52,086 nucleotides of DNA from Levilactobacillus fujinensis (GCF_003946335.1 NZ_RHNX01000023.1:1-52086), one strand, 5' to 3'. Positions 1 to 9,184 are shown, numbered from the stretch's first letter. Numbers and translations: made by a program. Notes: generated from the sequence alone by a model not told the origin.

Positions 1-778
1 GCTTGAATAGCTCATCGATTGTTGTTACATTTTTTAAAGCGAATTGACTTCGCAAATAAATATTTTGGGTTTGATACCAAGTATCAAACCGCCCTACACA
101 TATTTGGTTTGTCGAAACAATGTTCAGTTTTCAAAGGTCTACCAAGTTATCAGAGAAACAAGTGCTCCGTGACAACTTTTAAAGTATATCATGTCGTCAA
201 ATACCTGTCAACAACTTTTTAAACATCTTTTTGAATAAATATTGATGTTTCCGAACCAAGTTGAATAAATATTCTCAACAACGTTTACTACTATATCAAT
301 AATCAACCAGACCGTCAAGCCTTTTTTTAAATTATTGAGGAAGCAACTTCTCGTTGCTGTCACAATGTTTGCACACATAAATGACAACAGAAAATAGTTT
401 ACCAATATCTGCCGCAACGGTCAAGGGGAAAATGAATATTTACTGAAATTAATTTCAGCCATCCTCTCTATTCCCTGAAAATAGGACATCAAACCACCAC
501 TAAACCACAAAAACTGGTCTACTTCATCTCGAAGTGCCGGCTGCATAATCACGCACTCCACTTATGGTACCACTAAGTGTCCTACCGCCTCTCTCGTCTC
601 AAATGGATAAGTCAAACTAGGTAATACTATTGCCCACATTTTTCATCCGCGGATTTCACTGGCCTTTTGATTGTCCTCCGATAACACCTATTTTCAAACA
701 TCTAGAATCCCCCCTCACTCAAAAAAAAAGTCAATCACCTGCTATCGTGATTGACTTCTTTCATATAGAACTAATATT
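1..778. other. AT-rich gene-free stretch with short repeats
   Basis: No open reading frame here has a credible ribosome binding site or a recognisable product. I see a perfect 10-bp inverted repeat with a 3-nt centre at 68-90 (GGTTTGATAC / GTATCAAACC). An exact 13-bp direct repeat, TTGAATAAATATT, lies at 231-243 and 261-273, spaced exactly 30 bp start to start, with a related AATAAATATT at 55-64. These could be operator sites of a gene to the left of the window, but that is inference. The last 50 bases hold the ltaS terminator. Confidence 0.5.
721..757 (-). terminator. Intrinsic terminator of ltaS
   Basis: An 11-bp perfect stem (728-738 with 747-757) with an 8-nt loop is followed, in the minus direction, by a run of T (A run 721-729 on the plus strand). 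It lies 22 bp beyond the ltaS stop codon. Confidence 0.85.
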
Positions 779-2842
779 CTATTTTAATTCAGGTGCATCA
801 GTCTTGTAATCGGAAACGGTACTCTTACCATCATGCTTAGCAAGCACACTCGTCTTTTCCTTTTCCTCAGCTTCCGCTAACTGTTCCATTGCTGGCTTCA
901 GCTTATACGTAAAGTCCGTCTTATTGACCTTTGTAAAGTTCTTTGGTGTATAGAACCGCAGCAGATCCCCGTAAATTACCCGATCAGACAATGAGAGTTC
1001 AGTTGTAACGTGATTTTGTAGCTTAGCGACGTCCTTCTTCTGCGCCGCCGTCAAGGTCAGTGCATCTCCCGTCTTGGTATCATAAACGGTCCCACCAATC
1101 TTGGTATACTTTGGCGAAACAAAGTTCCCATTCCGAAAGGCCACGGTCTGATTGCGATTTTTAGCCAATAGGTCTTGGCCAAACTGAATCGTATCTGTAT
1201 TCTTAACCCCTAAGAGGTCCAGCAACGTTGGGAGCACATCAATCTCCCCACCATAGGTTGATTGAATGCCCCCCTTAAGACCCGTCGCATGAATCATAAA
1301 CGGCACCTTCTGGAACTGGGCGAGATCGTAGTTGGTCACTTTACTCTTGCCCAATAACTGTGCAATCGCTGGCCGGTGGTTATTTGAAATTCCATAGTGA
1401 TCCCCATAGGCCACAATAACACTATTCTTATAGAGTCCCGCCTTCTTCAGGTAACTGATGAACTCACCAAATGCCTGATCCAAGTAATGTGCCGTCTGCA
1501 CGTAAGGATCGACGGTCTTGTCCCCAGTCTTGGTTGCTGGGAAGTCTGTGTTCTTCTTATCCAGCTCATAAGGATAATGGTTCGTCAACGTAATCAGCTT
1601 CGCATAGAAGGGTTGCGGTAACTGTTCGATGTACTTAGCTGACTGCTTGAAGAAGATCTTGTCCTTCAGGCCATAACCAATACTATAGCCCGACTTCTCT
1701 GTATAGTAGCTGGAACTAAAGAAGTACTGGTAGCCCCATGACTTATACGTATTATCTCGGTTCCAGAAGCTAGGCACATCCCCATGGAATGCTGCCGTGG
1801 TATATCCGGCTTCTTGGCTCAAAATAGCCGGTGCCGCTTGGAACGTGTTCTGTGTCCCATAGGTCGTCATAGCTGACCCCTGTGGTAACCCAAATAACGA
1901 GTTTTCCAGCATCATTTCGGCATCAGAGGTCTTCCCCTGGGCAACCTGATTATAGAAGTTCTTATAAGCCAAGGTATTCTTGCTATGATAGAACTTATTC
2001 AGTGTTGGTGTTACTTCCTTACCATCCACCTTATAATCAATCAAAAATTGCTGGAAGCTTTCCAAGTGAATAATGAAAACATTTTTTCCCTTCTCTTTAC
2101 CAAAGTAGGAAACGTTTGGACTTACCCGATTTTGTTTCAGGTATTTTAAAACACTCTTCATATCGCTAGCGTTGGCACTCGCCCGGGTCGCACTTTCCTT
2201 CTGCGTCTGATAGGCGTTGAAGGCAGCGTACTCATTAAGTCCCAAGTATTTCACAATATAATTATTGTCAAACGTCCGGGTCAGTAACCCAGAGCGATCC
2301 GCATTGGCCATCCCGAACTCGGCAAACATCAGGCCAAACGACAACACTGTAATGGAGAACGCGTACCGCCGTTTGAACGGTCGTGCATCGATTCGAATCA
2401 CGTGGGTGACCAATAAAATGATCAGAATCACGATATCAATATAAACAAAGAAATCATAGACGTGCGTAATCTGAGCCAAACTCTTCCCCAGATTATTCCC
2501 CACGTCACTAGAGCCCTTCATAATCCCAAATGAGAGGAAGTCAGAGAACTCTCGGTAATAGAGTACATTCGCAAAAATCCATGTGGACTCTAATACATCA
2601 ATAATCAACATCAGCCAATAAGCTAACCGCCCGCGGAAATAGAGCGCAATACCGAATACTAGTAAGGCAGCTGGAATCGGATTAATCAACAATAAGAACT
2701 GTTGAACATTCCCCTTAGCCCCCAAAGTAAATTCGGTCTGATAGGCAATGTAAGTTTTTACCCAAAATAAAACGACGATCAACAGGAAAAAGCCCATTCG
2801 GCTGTTTACCCAGTTCGTCTTCCGCTTAAAAAAGTTCGCCAT
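779..2842 (-). CDS. ltaS: Lipoteichoic acid synthase (LtaS type)
   Basis: Membrane-bound phosphoglycerol transferase of the sulfatase/alkaline phosphatase superfamily. The family polymerises glycerol phosphate from phosphatidylglycerol onto the glycolipid anchor on the outer face of the membrane. The 687-residue protein has about five membrane segments in residues 15-180, then a large extracellular domain. Expected active-site residues are visible: the metal-binding Glu in IHLES (E261), the nucleophile Thr in GKTSDAE (T305), and a later GDHYG metal motif. Length is slightly above the usual 640-660 because of a charged C-terminal tail. The ATG is preceded by TGGAGG at 8 nt. The gene has its own promoter and terminator, downstream of the glycolipid glycosyltransferase genes that supply the anchor, so the locus covers anchor and polymer synthesis. 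Confidence 0.95.
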   Translation of the reverse strand: MANFFKRKTNWVNSRMGFFLLIVVLFWVKTYIAYQTEFTLGAKGNVQQFLLLINPIPAALLVFGIALYFRGRLAYWLMLIIDVLESTWIFANVLYYREFSDFLSFGIMKGSSDVGNNLGKSLAQITHVYDFFVYIDIVILIILLVTHVIRIDARPFKRRYAFSITVLSFGLMFAEFGMANADRSGLLTRTFDNNYIVKYLGLNEYAAFNAYQTQKESATRASANASDMKSVLKYLKQNRVSPNVSYFGKEKGKNVFIIHLESFQQFLIDYKVDGKEVTPTLNKFYHSKNTLAYKNFYNQVAQGKTSDAEMMLENSLFGLPQGSAMTTYGTQNTFQAAPAILSQEAGYTTAAFHGDVPSFWNRDNTYKSWGYQYFFSSSYYTEKSGYSIGYGLKDKIFFKQSAKYIEQLPQPFYAKLITLTNHYPYELDKKNTDFPATKTGDKTVDPYVQTAHYLDQAFGEFISYLKKAGLYKNSVIVAYGDHYGISNNHRPAIAQLLGKSKVTNYDLAQFQKVPFMIHATGLKGGIQSTYGGEIDVLPTLLDLLGVKNTDTIQFGQDLLAKNRNQTVAFRNGNFVSPKYTKIGGTVYDTKTGDALTLTAAQKKDVAKLQNHVTTELSLSDRVIYGDLLRFYTPKNFTKVNKTDFTYKLKPAMEQLAEAEEKEKTSVLAKHDGKSTVSDYKTDAPELK

Positions 2843-2876
2843 GCGATTGCCTCCACAAAATAATTAACATCACTAT

Positions 2877-2904
2877 AGTATAGCTGATATTAACGGGTAA
2901 TCAA
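2877..2904 (-). promoter_or_regulatory. Probable ltaS promoter
   Basis: On the minus strand TTGATT (plus 2899-2904) is followed after 16 nt by TATACT (plus 2877-2882), about 35 bp before the ltaS start codon. Confidence 0.6.
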
Positions 2905-2949
2905 TGTGATTCCATAACCTTTGGAAAAATGCAACTTTTTCCCGGTATA

Positions 2950-2980
2950 AAAAAACAAAACTATGGCACCCATAGTTTTG
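2950..2980 (-). terminator. Intrinsic terminator after the YkuJ-like gene
   Basis: A perfect 11-bp stem (2956-2966 with 2970-2980) with a 3-nt loop is followed on the minus strand by a T run. It begins directly after the stop codon of the YkuJ-like gene and separates the glycolipid operon from the ltaS promoter. Confidence 0.88.
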
Positions 2981-3217
2981 TTAGTTATCCGTCAACAAAT
3001 CAAACAATTCGATAGCTACTAAATCGATGTTATCAAACTCAAAAGTCGTTTCCGGGTTGTGTTCGGTTAAGGTGTAGGTGTGGCTCAACTGGTTGTAAAC
3101 AACCGTTGCCTGCTCAACGCCTTCCTTTTCAAATCGACGGGGTTGTGGCTCGTCGGTGGCATCCTCTTGCATCGCCTTTAAGCGATTGATAATGCCAATC
3201 AATTGAGATTCTTCCAT
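2981..3217 (-). CDS. YkuJ-like protein (DUF1797 family)
   Basis: A small cytoplasmic acidic protein of 78 residues, matching the length and pattern of Bacillus YkuJ: an N-terminal helix (SQLIGIINRLKAMQE), a central strand region and a C-terminal FDNIDLVAIELFDLL. Its function is not known. The ATG follows AAGGGG at a normal distance. It is the last gene of the glycolipid glycosyltransferase unit, 77 bp behind the YbhN-like gene, and is followed at once by a strong terminator. The family assignment is from memory of the family's sequence pattern. Confidence 0.8.
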   Translation of the reverse strand: MEESQLIGIINRLKAMQEDATDEPQPRRFEKEGVEQATVVYNQLSHTYTLTEHNPETTFEFDNIDLVAIELFDLLTDN

Positions 3218-3294
3218 GGTTGGTCCCCTTTCTAGCTTTCACTAATGATTTTACCAAACTTGAGGCGGTATGGCACGCCCTAATGCAGAAAAAC

Positions 3295-4329
3295 TCACTC
3301 ATTTGGCAAATCCTTTTTTTCAATGACCTTATCTGGGGGAATTACCATCGCAACTAACCCCGTCAGCATGCCAAAGTAATAGGTCAGTAAGCGCCATAGA
3401 ATCATTGCTAAAACTAATTTGCTATTTGATGAAATATAACTCCGGAAGATCATTTCAAAGCTATACTCGGCCCCCCCGGACCCACCTGGAATAGGAAACA
3501 GTGAAATCACCATGACAATCAGTACATGTAGACTAGTCACCATAACAATATTGGCCGTCGTATATCCCAGCGCTAACATGATAAAGTACGGGATCAAATA
3601 ATAAAACATCAGTTGGAAAAAAGTGATCACAAAGATCTTAAACATCAATTTTCCCTGTCCACTGATCCGGACACTTTCATGGTAAAACGAATCGATTTTG
3701 CCGTTAATATTGCTCTCCATTCGGGTGAAGCGGTCTTTTTTCATAAACCACCGACAGGGATACAGAACGATCCCCACCATTTTTTTCGTGAAAGCATGCC
3801 AGAACATCACCATCAGCAGACCAACAATGACGGCTAAATGAATCGTAAACCCAAACACGACTAACCAAACTAAGGCGTGCAGTTTATCCTGAATGTCGTT
3901 AAATCCGATGACCAAAGCAATTAAAAAGTTAATCACAATCATCGATTGGTAGACCACGAACTTCATTAGGAGTACCGAACTGGCCTTACCGGCATCGACC
4001 CCTGTCTGCATCAACGCAATTAACTGTGCCGGTTGTCCACCGGAAGAAAACGGTGTGATCCCATTAAACAGCTGTTCCACCATCGGAATTCGTAAGGCAT
4101 CCTTGAACGTAAAGCCTTCGATTCGATCCGAAATAAAGACTTTGACGATAACAGCTTCCAAGCCGAGATATAACACCATACACAAAATAGCGACCCCAAA
4201 CCACCAAAAATTAATGTGCACGAAGTCATTGATTAAAACCGAAAATTTAATGTCACGTAGCGAAAAGGCAAAAATTGCAATCCCCAAAAGCAGCATTAAA
4301 GTGAGTACCCATTTATTTCGACGTGACAT
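3295..4329 (-). CDS. YbhN/UPF0104-type integral membrane protein (flippase-like)
   Basis: A 344-residue polytopic membrane protein with about eight hydrophobic segments and the GITPFSSGGQPAQ and PIPGGSGGAE motifs typical of the lysylphosphatidylglycerol synthase transmembrane family. It lacks the soluble aminoacyl transferase domain of full MprF, so it is the flippase-like half only. Four nucleotides separate its ATG from the stop of the preceding glycosyltransferase, so the two genes are probably translationally coupled. In listeriae and other lactobacilli a similar protein accompanies the glycolipid glycosyltransferases for lipoteichoic acid anchors. A role in moving or placing glycolipid is therefore plausible but is inference. 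Confidence 0.82.
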   Translation of the reverse strand: MSRRNKWVLTLMLLLGIAIFAFSLRDIKFSVLINDFVHINFWWFGVAILCMVLYLGLEAVIVKVFISDRIEGFTFKDALRIPMVEQLFNGITPFSSGGQPAQLIALMQTGVDAGKASSVLLMKFVVYQSMIVINFLIALVIGFNDIQDKLHALVWLVVFGFTIHLAVIVGLLMVMFWHAFTKKMVGIVLYPCRWFMKKDRFTRMESNINGKIDSFYHESVRISGQGKLMFKIFVITFFQLMFYYLIPYFIMLALGYTTANIVMVTSLHVLIVMVISLFPIPGGSGGAEYSFEMIFRSYISSNSKLVLAMILWRLLTYYFGMLTGLVAMVIPPDKVIEKKDLPNE

Positions 4330-4333
4330 GCAC

Positions 4334-5356
4334 TTACCCCTCTTTTGCTTGTTGCTGATAGAACGCCCGCCAAATTGTGGTCAAGTGTTCTTCAGAGTAG
4401 CGCTCAGCAGCCGCCAAACTCTGTTGATGCCAGTGTTCCATGGCTTCTGGCTCCTGTGGTAATTGCTGAAGTTGCTGGTTCATTTCCGCATAGTCCTTTG
4501 CTGGTTGATAATCCCCGGCAATGATGGCCTGATACAGGTCTAAATCACGCAACAATACCGGTGTTCCGGTACTAAAGGCCTCCAGAACGGACATTGGAAA
4601 CAACTCGTTAAATGATGGTAATAAGAATAAGTCTGTCAGGTTGTAGTAGTCAACTAATCGCTCACGATCCACAATCCCAGGGAAGCTCAAATTAGCGGGA
4701 GGATTATCAACGACTTTCTTCAAGGCAGCATAACCATCCGTCATCCGGCCAAAGGAGAATCCACCAGCCCAAATAAACTGAAGTTGCGGATTATGCCGTG
4801 CCAGTTTGATAAAGTCAAACAAGCCTTTTCGTTCTTGAATCTGACCAATCCCGAGTACCGTAAACTTTTGCCGGTCATAACCGTACTGATCCCGTAAAGC
4901 CTGCTTTTTGTCAGCTGTCACGGGATAGAATTCCTTACGACTCACAAAATTCGGAATGTATGTCACCTTATCTTCAGGAATCCCGTAAGCCACTAGCTTT
5001 GGAATAAACGTCGGGTTGACCACTACGATGTGATCCATCCGCTTATAAAAGGCAATCACGTATTTATAAAAAATCGACCGGAAGGGTTGGGGAATCTTCA
5101 AGCTTCCCTCTAAAGTTTCCGGCAAGAAATGAACGTAGCCAATTTTTCGGCCGCGTCCAGGTAAGAATGTTGATAAGTAATAGGAAAAATTAATCGTATG
5201 ATAATGCGTCAAATCCGCGCGACCATACTTATTGACCGTCACCTGAAAATCATCGCCTAGACGGGTGCGCATCAGATTCATGAGCTCATTGTAAGCACTG
5301 CCGACACCCTGTCCTTTGACAGAATCAGCAGCGGAAAACATGTTGATTTTTAACAT
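4334..5356 (-). CDS. GT4 glycosyltransferase, second sugar of the glycolipid anchor (LafB/BgsA-like)
   Basis: A GT-B fold retaining glycosyltransferase of 340 residues. The C-terminal half carries the GT4 E-x7-E motif (E251 and E259 in SFNELFPMSVLEAF) and the donor-site glycine region (GIGQIQERKG). The N-terminal half contains an HYHTINFSYY segment and a basic patch suited to membrane binding. By family and position it probably adds a second hexose to monoglycosyl-diacylglycerol; the exact sugar (glucose or galactose) cannot be read from sequence. The ATG follows GAGGAG by 8 nt, and 12 bp separate it from the upstream glycosyltransferase, so the two form an operon. Confidence 0.85.
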   Translation of the reverse strand: MLKINMFSAADSVKGQGVGSAYNELMNLMRTRLGDDFQVTVNKYGRADLTHYHTINFSYYLSTFLPGRGRKIGYVHFLPETLEGSLKIPQPFRSIFYKYVIAFYKRMDHIVVVNPTFIPKLVAYGIPEDKVTYIPNFVSRKEFYPVTADKKQALRDQYGYDRQKFTVLGIGQIQERKGLFDFIKLARHNPQLQFIWAGGFSFGRMTDGYAALKKVVDNPPANLSFPGIVDRERLVDYYNLTDLFLLPSFNELFPMSVLEAFSTGTPVLLRDLDLYQAIIAGDYQPAKDYAEMNQQLQQLPQEPEAMEHWHQQSLAAAERYSEEHLTTIWRAFYQQQAKEG

Positions 5357-5368
5357 CCAATAACTCCT

Positions 5369-6547
5369 CTAATTGCTAAAATCCGGGGTATCCTCGTGAG
5401 CAGCTTCATAGTTTGCCTGTGCATCCTGATAAAAGCCAATGATACGTTGACCAAAGGTATCGGCAGAAATGTCAGCTAATTTTTTTGCTAATAAGTCCGG
5501 GTCCTGCTCTTCGTCTCCATGCCGCAGATAATCAACCACGTTTTCAATCATCTTAGCTGGCTCCTTAAAGGTGACCCCCAAGGTCCGACTCGACAATAGG
5601 TCATCGGTATAGGGACTGGTCATAACAACGATTTTTGTTCCAGCCGCCATGGCTTCAATGTAGGTCAATCCTTGTGATTCCGAATCTGACGAGGATAGAA
5701 AGACATTTGCCATGTGATAGTATCGGAAGACTTCATCGTTGCTCACTTCACCGGTAAATGACACGTGATCCGTTAACCCAGCATCCTTCACCTGTTGTTC
5801 CAGATCTTCTCGTGCTGGACCATCTCCGACAATTAAGAGTTGCGCTGCGGGCACCTGTGCCAAAATCTGTGGCATAGCTGCAATGCTCTCCTTGATGTTT
5901 TTTTCGTAGGCCAAGCGACTCAGCGAAAGAATGACGGGGGTATCGGGCTGATAACCCAACTTCCGCCGTAAATTAGCCGTGTCCGGCTGCTCATATTGAT
6001 GTAAATTGACGCCAGTTGGAATCACGCGGATAGGGGTCTTAACCCCATAATCCGTTAAGGTCGTTAACACGCGATCACTGGGCGCAACAACACCCGTCAT
6101 GTGATAACAAAACGCTAAGGTCGCCTGCTTCACGTGGACCGGCTTCAAAATTTTACCGTTAGCCACATAGTGTAAATAATCCTCGTACATGGTGTGATAA
6201 GTATGCAGGCACGGAATTTCCAAGTTACGCGCCACAAACTTACCGATCCACCCCATCGAGAACTCCGTTTGCGTGTGGACAATGTCTAAATTTAATTCCT
6301 TCGCAATTTGGTAGGCTTGAAAAAGTCCCCGCACAGCAATCCGTCGTTCCGTAAACGAAACGAATGGAATACTTGAAAAACGAAAGACGTTCCGCTCGTA
6401 AACGTTACGTTCAACGTGCGGATCAGTCGTCGTAAAAATATAGACCTGATGGCCTTGTTTTTCTAATTGATCTCGCAGCGTCTTAATCGACGTTGCGACC
6501 CCACTTACTTGAGGGAAATAGGTATCTGTAAATAAGCCAATGTTCAT
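5369..6547 (-). CDS. GT4 glycosyltransferase, 1,2-diacylglycerol 3-glucosyltransferase type (LafA/BgsB-like)
   Basis: First enzyme of glycolipid anchor synthesis by homology: transfer of glucose from UDP-glucose to diacylglycerol at the inner face of the membrane. The 392-residue protein begins MNIGLFTDTYFPQVSGVATS, the hallmark N-terminus of this family, contains HTYHTMYEDY, and has the E-x7-E motif at E290/E298. I place the start at the ATG at 6547 and not at the in-frame TTG at 6553, because AAGGGGG lies 7 nt before the ATG and only 1 nt before the TTG. It is the first gene of the unit behind a strong promoter. Confidence 0.88.
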   Translation of the reverse strand: MNIGLFTDTYFPQVSGVATSIKTLRDQLEKQGHQVYIFTTTDPHVERNVYERNVFRFSSIPFVSFTERRIAVRGLFQAYQIAKELNLDIVHTQTEFSMGWIGKFVARNLEIPCLHTYHTMYEDYLHYVANGKILKPVHVKQATLAFCYHMTGVVAPSDRVLTTLTDYGVKTPIRVIPTGVNLHQYEQPDTANLRRKLGYQPDTPVILSLSRLAYEKNIKESIAAMPQILAQVPAAQLLIVGDGPAREDLEQQVKDAGLTDHVSFTGEVSNDEVFRYYHMANVFLSSSDSESQGLTYIEAMAAGTKIVVMTSPYTDDLLSSRTLGVTFKEPAKMIENVVDYLRHGDEEQDPDLLAKKLADISADTFGQRIIGFYQDAQANYEAAHEDTPDFSN

Positions 6548-6569
6548 TGCCAATCCCCCTTGCGTCTGT

Positions 6570-6642
6570 GTTTGGCTAGGTTCTCTGGAATAACGCTTTG
6601 TACAGTCACCACAATTATATGGGTTTGGCTAGGTGATTGCAA
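6570..6642 (-). promoter_or_regulatory. Promoter of the glycolipid operon with 12-bp direct repeats
   Basis: On the minus strand TTGCAA (plus 6637-6642), a 17-nt spacer and TATAAT (plus 6614-6619) form a near-consensus promoter. An exact 12-bp direct repeat, GTTTGGCTAGGT on the plus strand, occurs at 6623-6634, inside the spacer, and at 6570-6581, in the 5' leader. The spacing suits a regulator bound at two sites, but no regulator is known to me. Confidence 0.7.
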
Positions 6643-6744
6643 ACCACAACCAGCTACTGGTGAAAAATAGTCCACTTCTTGGGCCAATAGTTTTAAATGA
6701 TAGCATAACTCTATTTTCAAAATCAGACTCTATTTTAGACACCC

Positions 6745-6783
6745 AAAAAGCACCAGCAACAGGTCCATCCCCGTTCCTAGTGC
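6745..6783 (-). terminator. Probable terminator of ptsI
   Basis: GCACCAG at 6750-6756 pairs with CTAGTGC at 6777-6783, with one G-U pair. In the minus direction the hairpin is followed by five T. It lies 30 bp beyond the ptsI stop codon. Confidence 0.65.
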
Positions 6784-6814
6784 CATTCAATTTCTATTTA
6801 ACCCAATCTTTTGG

Positions 6815-8548
6815 TTACTTCTGCAGAACGCCTGGAACTGCCGCTTGAACCATAGTGATGACCTCTTGACTGGTGCTAGCCGAGTTCAATGCTGTTTCAA
6901 CCAACGACTGGAGATCGTGAGCGTTGAGCTGACTGATCAGCTCACGCGTCTTTAACACGGCACCCGCACTCATCGAGAATTCATCCAAACCCATGCCTAA
7001 CAAGAGGGGCACAGCGATTGGATCACCAGCCATTTCACCACACATGGCAACGGGAATCCCTGCTGCGTGACCGGCGTGAATAATTCGATCGACCAGCCGC
7101 AAAATAGCCGGATGATACGGTTGGTACAGATAAGCCACGTCTTGATTGGTTCGATCGGCAGCCATAGTATAGCCGATCAAGTCGTTGGTCCCCACACTCA
7201 TGAAGTCGACCTCTTGAGCAAATCGATCGGCCAACATGGCCGCTGCGGGTACCTCGACCATCATTCCCACTTTGACTTTCCCCATTGGGACCTGCGCGGT
7301 AGTAAGTTTCGACCGCTCATCATCGTAAATGGCCTTGGCCTGACGGAACTCATCTAATGTTGCAATCATAGGAAACATGATCCGTAGATGGCCAAATGCC
7401 GAGGCCCGTAACAAGGCCCGCAATTGACTACGAAAAATATCCTGATGTGCTAAGCTCTGCCGAATGGCGCGTTCACCCATGAAGGGATTGTCTTCATGCT
7501 TAGTCTTTAAATAAGGCAATGGCTTATCCCCGCCAATATCGAGAGTCCGAATGACCACCGGCCGCGGTGCCATGGATTGGACAACTTGGCGATAAACGTT
7601 AAACTGTTCGTCTTCCGTTGGCAACTGATCAGCATCCATATACAAAAACTCGGTCCGCATGAGTCCGATTGCCTCCGCACCATTTTCTATCACTGACGGT
7701 AAATCACTGGCCGTTCCGATATTAGCCGCCAGCATAACCCCGACACCATCTTTAGAAGTCGTCTCGTGATGCCGTAATGTCGCTAACCGTTGCTGATTAG
7801 CCACCCGCTCCTGCATGTCTCGACGGGCCGCAGCCAGTTCATCTACCGTTGGTTGAACAATTACGTTTCCCCGTGTGCCATTTAAGATCACCGTTCCGCC
7901 ATCTGGAATTTGCTCGGTCGCATTTTGAGTACCCACCACGGCTGGTAGGTTTAAATTTCGCGCCAAGATTGAGGAGTGAGACGTCCGCCCACCAACGTCC
8001 GTAATGAATCCCAAGATGTACTTGGTATTCACGGAAACCGTATCACTGGGAACTAGGTCGTGTGTCACCACAACAACTGGATGATCGACCAAGGCCAAGT
8101 CGGGTAACGTGATCCCTAGCAAATGACCAGTCAGTCGTTTCGTCACGTCATGCAAGTCTGTAATTCGTTCTTGCATGTAGGGATTATCGGTCAGTCCCTG
8201 CAGGGTGGTTTCGTACCCGGTCGCGACATCCGCTAAAGCTGACTCGGCATTGATGCGTTTATCTTTAATGTTTGCTTCAACTGCCGCAATCAATTCTGGG
8301 TCCTGAAGCATCGCAATGTGCGCACTAAAAACCTGAGCACTGTCAGCGCCCAGGTTTTTAGTTGCACGAGTTTTAATCGTCTCAATGTCTGAGACGGCTG
8401 CTTCAAGGGCCTGATGGAATCGATTTAATTCGGAATCAAGATTTGTGATTGACCGTCGTTCAACGTTCAGATTTGGTTCAACCAGGCGGTAAGCCTGACC
8501 GCAAACCACACCATCACTGGCGGCAATTCCCTTGAGCATCGCCCTCAT
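6815..8548 (-). CDS. ptsI: PTS enzyme I (phosphoenolpyruvate-protein phosphotransferase)
   Basis: Cytoplasmic general phosphotransferase enzyme: it takes phosphate from phosphoenolpyruvate onto a histidine and passes it to HPr for sugar uptake. The 577 residues match the family length. The phosphorylated His is H191 in GGRTSHSSILARN, and the C-terminal PEP-binding barrel contains the catalytic Cys in VAMCGEMAGD. The start codon overlaps the ptsH stop (TAATG), so translation is coupled. An ATG three codons further in is also possible, but the longer form agrees with the usual N-terminus. Confidence 0.97.
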   Translation of the reverse strand: MRAMLKGIAASDGVVCGQAYRLVEPNLNVERRSITNLDSELNRFHQALEAAVSDIETIKTRATKNLGADSAQVFSAHIAMLQDPELIAAVEANIKDKRINAESALADVATGYETTLQGLTDNPYMQERITDLHDVTKRLTGHLLGITLPDLALVDHPVVVVTHDLVPSDTVSVNTKYILGFITDVGGRTSHSSILARNLNLPAVVGTQNATEQIPDGGTVILNGTRGNVIVQPTVDELAAARRDMQERVANQQRLATLRHHETTSKDGVGVMLAANIGTASDLPSVIENGAEAIGLMRTEFLYMDADQLPTEDEQFNVYRQVVQSMAPRPVVIRTLDIGGDKPLPYLKTKHEDNPFMGERAIRQSLAHQDIFRSQLRALLRASAFGHLRIMFPMIATLDEFRQAKAIYDDERSKLTTAQVPMGKVKVGMMVEVPAAAMLADRFAQEVDFMSVGTNDLIGYTMAADRTNQDVAYLYQPYHPAILRLVDRIIHAGHAAGIPVAMCGEMAGDPIAVPLLLGMGLDEFSMSAGAVLKTRELISQLNAHDLQSLVETALNSASTSQEVITMVQAAVPGVLQK

Positions 8549-8814
8549 TAGTCAGATAAACCCTCTTTTTTCAAAGTTTCAGCAACAGCGTTCATCGCGT
8601 CGGCTTCGTCGTCACCATCAGTTGTGATCGTGATTTCAGCGTTTTGACCAACACCTAATGACATCACACCCATGATAGACTTTAAGTTAACGGACTTGTC
8701 TTGGTACTGTAAGCTAACTTCTGAGTTAAACTTACTTGCGGCCTGTACTAATAAAGTAGCGGGACGTGCGTGGATACCAGTTTCTGCTGTAACATGAAAT
8801 TCGCGTTTTTCCAT
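8548..8814 (-). CDS. ptsH: PTS phosphocarrier protein HPr
   Basis: An 88-residue HPr. The PTS phosphorylation site is His15 in TGIHARPAT. The regulatory site is Ser46 in [12 protein letters not shown], target of HPr kinase/phosphatase in Gram-positive bacteria, so this protein can also act with CcpA in catabolite control. AAAGGAG precedes the ATG. It is the first gene of the ptsHI operon and overlaps ptsI by one base. Confidence 0.98.
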   Translation of the reverse strand: MEKREFHVTAETGIHARPATLLVQAASKFNSEVSLQYQDKSVNLKSIMGVMSLGVGQNAEITITTDGDDEADAMNAVAETLKKEGLSD

Positions 8815-8922
8815 AATTGATCGATCTCCTTTAAGCTTAGGTTGATTTCCTTACTGAACGTCATTCGTCTTGACCTGCGCATTGGCCAAACAACCATTTT
8901 TACGAATAACGTCTACCTACTA

Positions 8923-8972
8923 AGAATATCAATCTAGCCGATAAATTACAAGTTCTATGTGAACCGCTTTCA
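8923..8972 (-). promoter_or_regulatory. Probable ptsHI promoter with a weak cre-like site upstream
   Basis: Minus strand TTGTAA (plus 8946-8951), 17 nt, TATTCT (plus 8923-8928). A sequence resembling a CcpA site, TGAACCGCTTTCA on the plus strand at 8960-8972, lies just upstream of the -35. It is one base shorter than the cre consensus, so CcpA binding is a guess. Confidence 0.5.
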
Positions 8973-8983
8973 TCAAAATAGCC

Positions 8984-9184
8984 CTATTCGCCGTCATTTC
9001 CGGCATCGTGATCGTAGTGGTAAATCAATTGCCCATTCTTATTGGCTTGACCAACCACCCGTTTCCGCGTGTCAAACAACATAAAGGCCTTTTGAAAGGC
9101 CGGAAAATCTTCCGGAGTCACTTCAAACTTCTCAATTTTCTTATCCTTTAACTGATTCATCAGGTCCGTAAAGTCTTTCGCCAC
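8984..9184 (-). CDS. Small conserved-looking protein of unknown function
   Basis: A 66-residue, charged, presumably cytoplasmic protein (MAKDFTDLMNQLKDKKIEKF...), without membrane segment or motif I recognise. The start is a GTG preceded by AGGGGG at 7 nt, which supports it as a real gene. It lies upstream of ptsH on the same strand with a promoter between them, and is divergent from clpE. I cannot assign a function. Confidence 0.65.
   Translation of the reverse strand: MAKDFTDLMNQLKDKKIEKFEVTPEDFPAFQKAFMLFDTRKRVVGQANKNGQLIYHYDHDAGNDGE

Noticed and set aside
19-222. 67-codon ORF in the AT-rich left end
   Set aside because: No ribosome binding site, no recognisable sequence pattern, and it overlaps repeats.
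208-417. 69-codon minus-strand ORF with hydrophobic segments
   Set aside because: AT-rich sequence gives hydrophobic codons by chance; no binding site was seen.
4055-4462. 135-codon plus-strand ORF
   Set aside because: It is a shadow of the YbhN-like gene and the glycosyltransferase on the other strand.
8960-8972. True CcpA cre site before ptsH
   Set aside because: It is one base too short for the consensus; kept only as a weak cre-like sequence.
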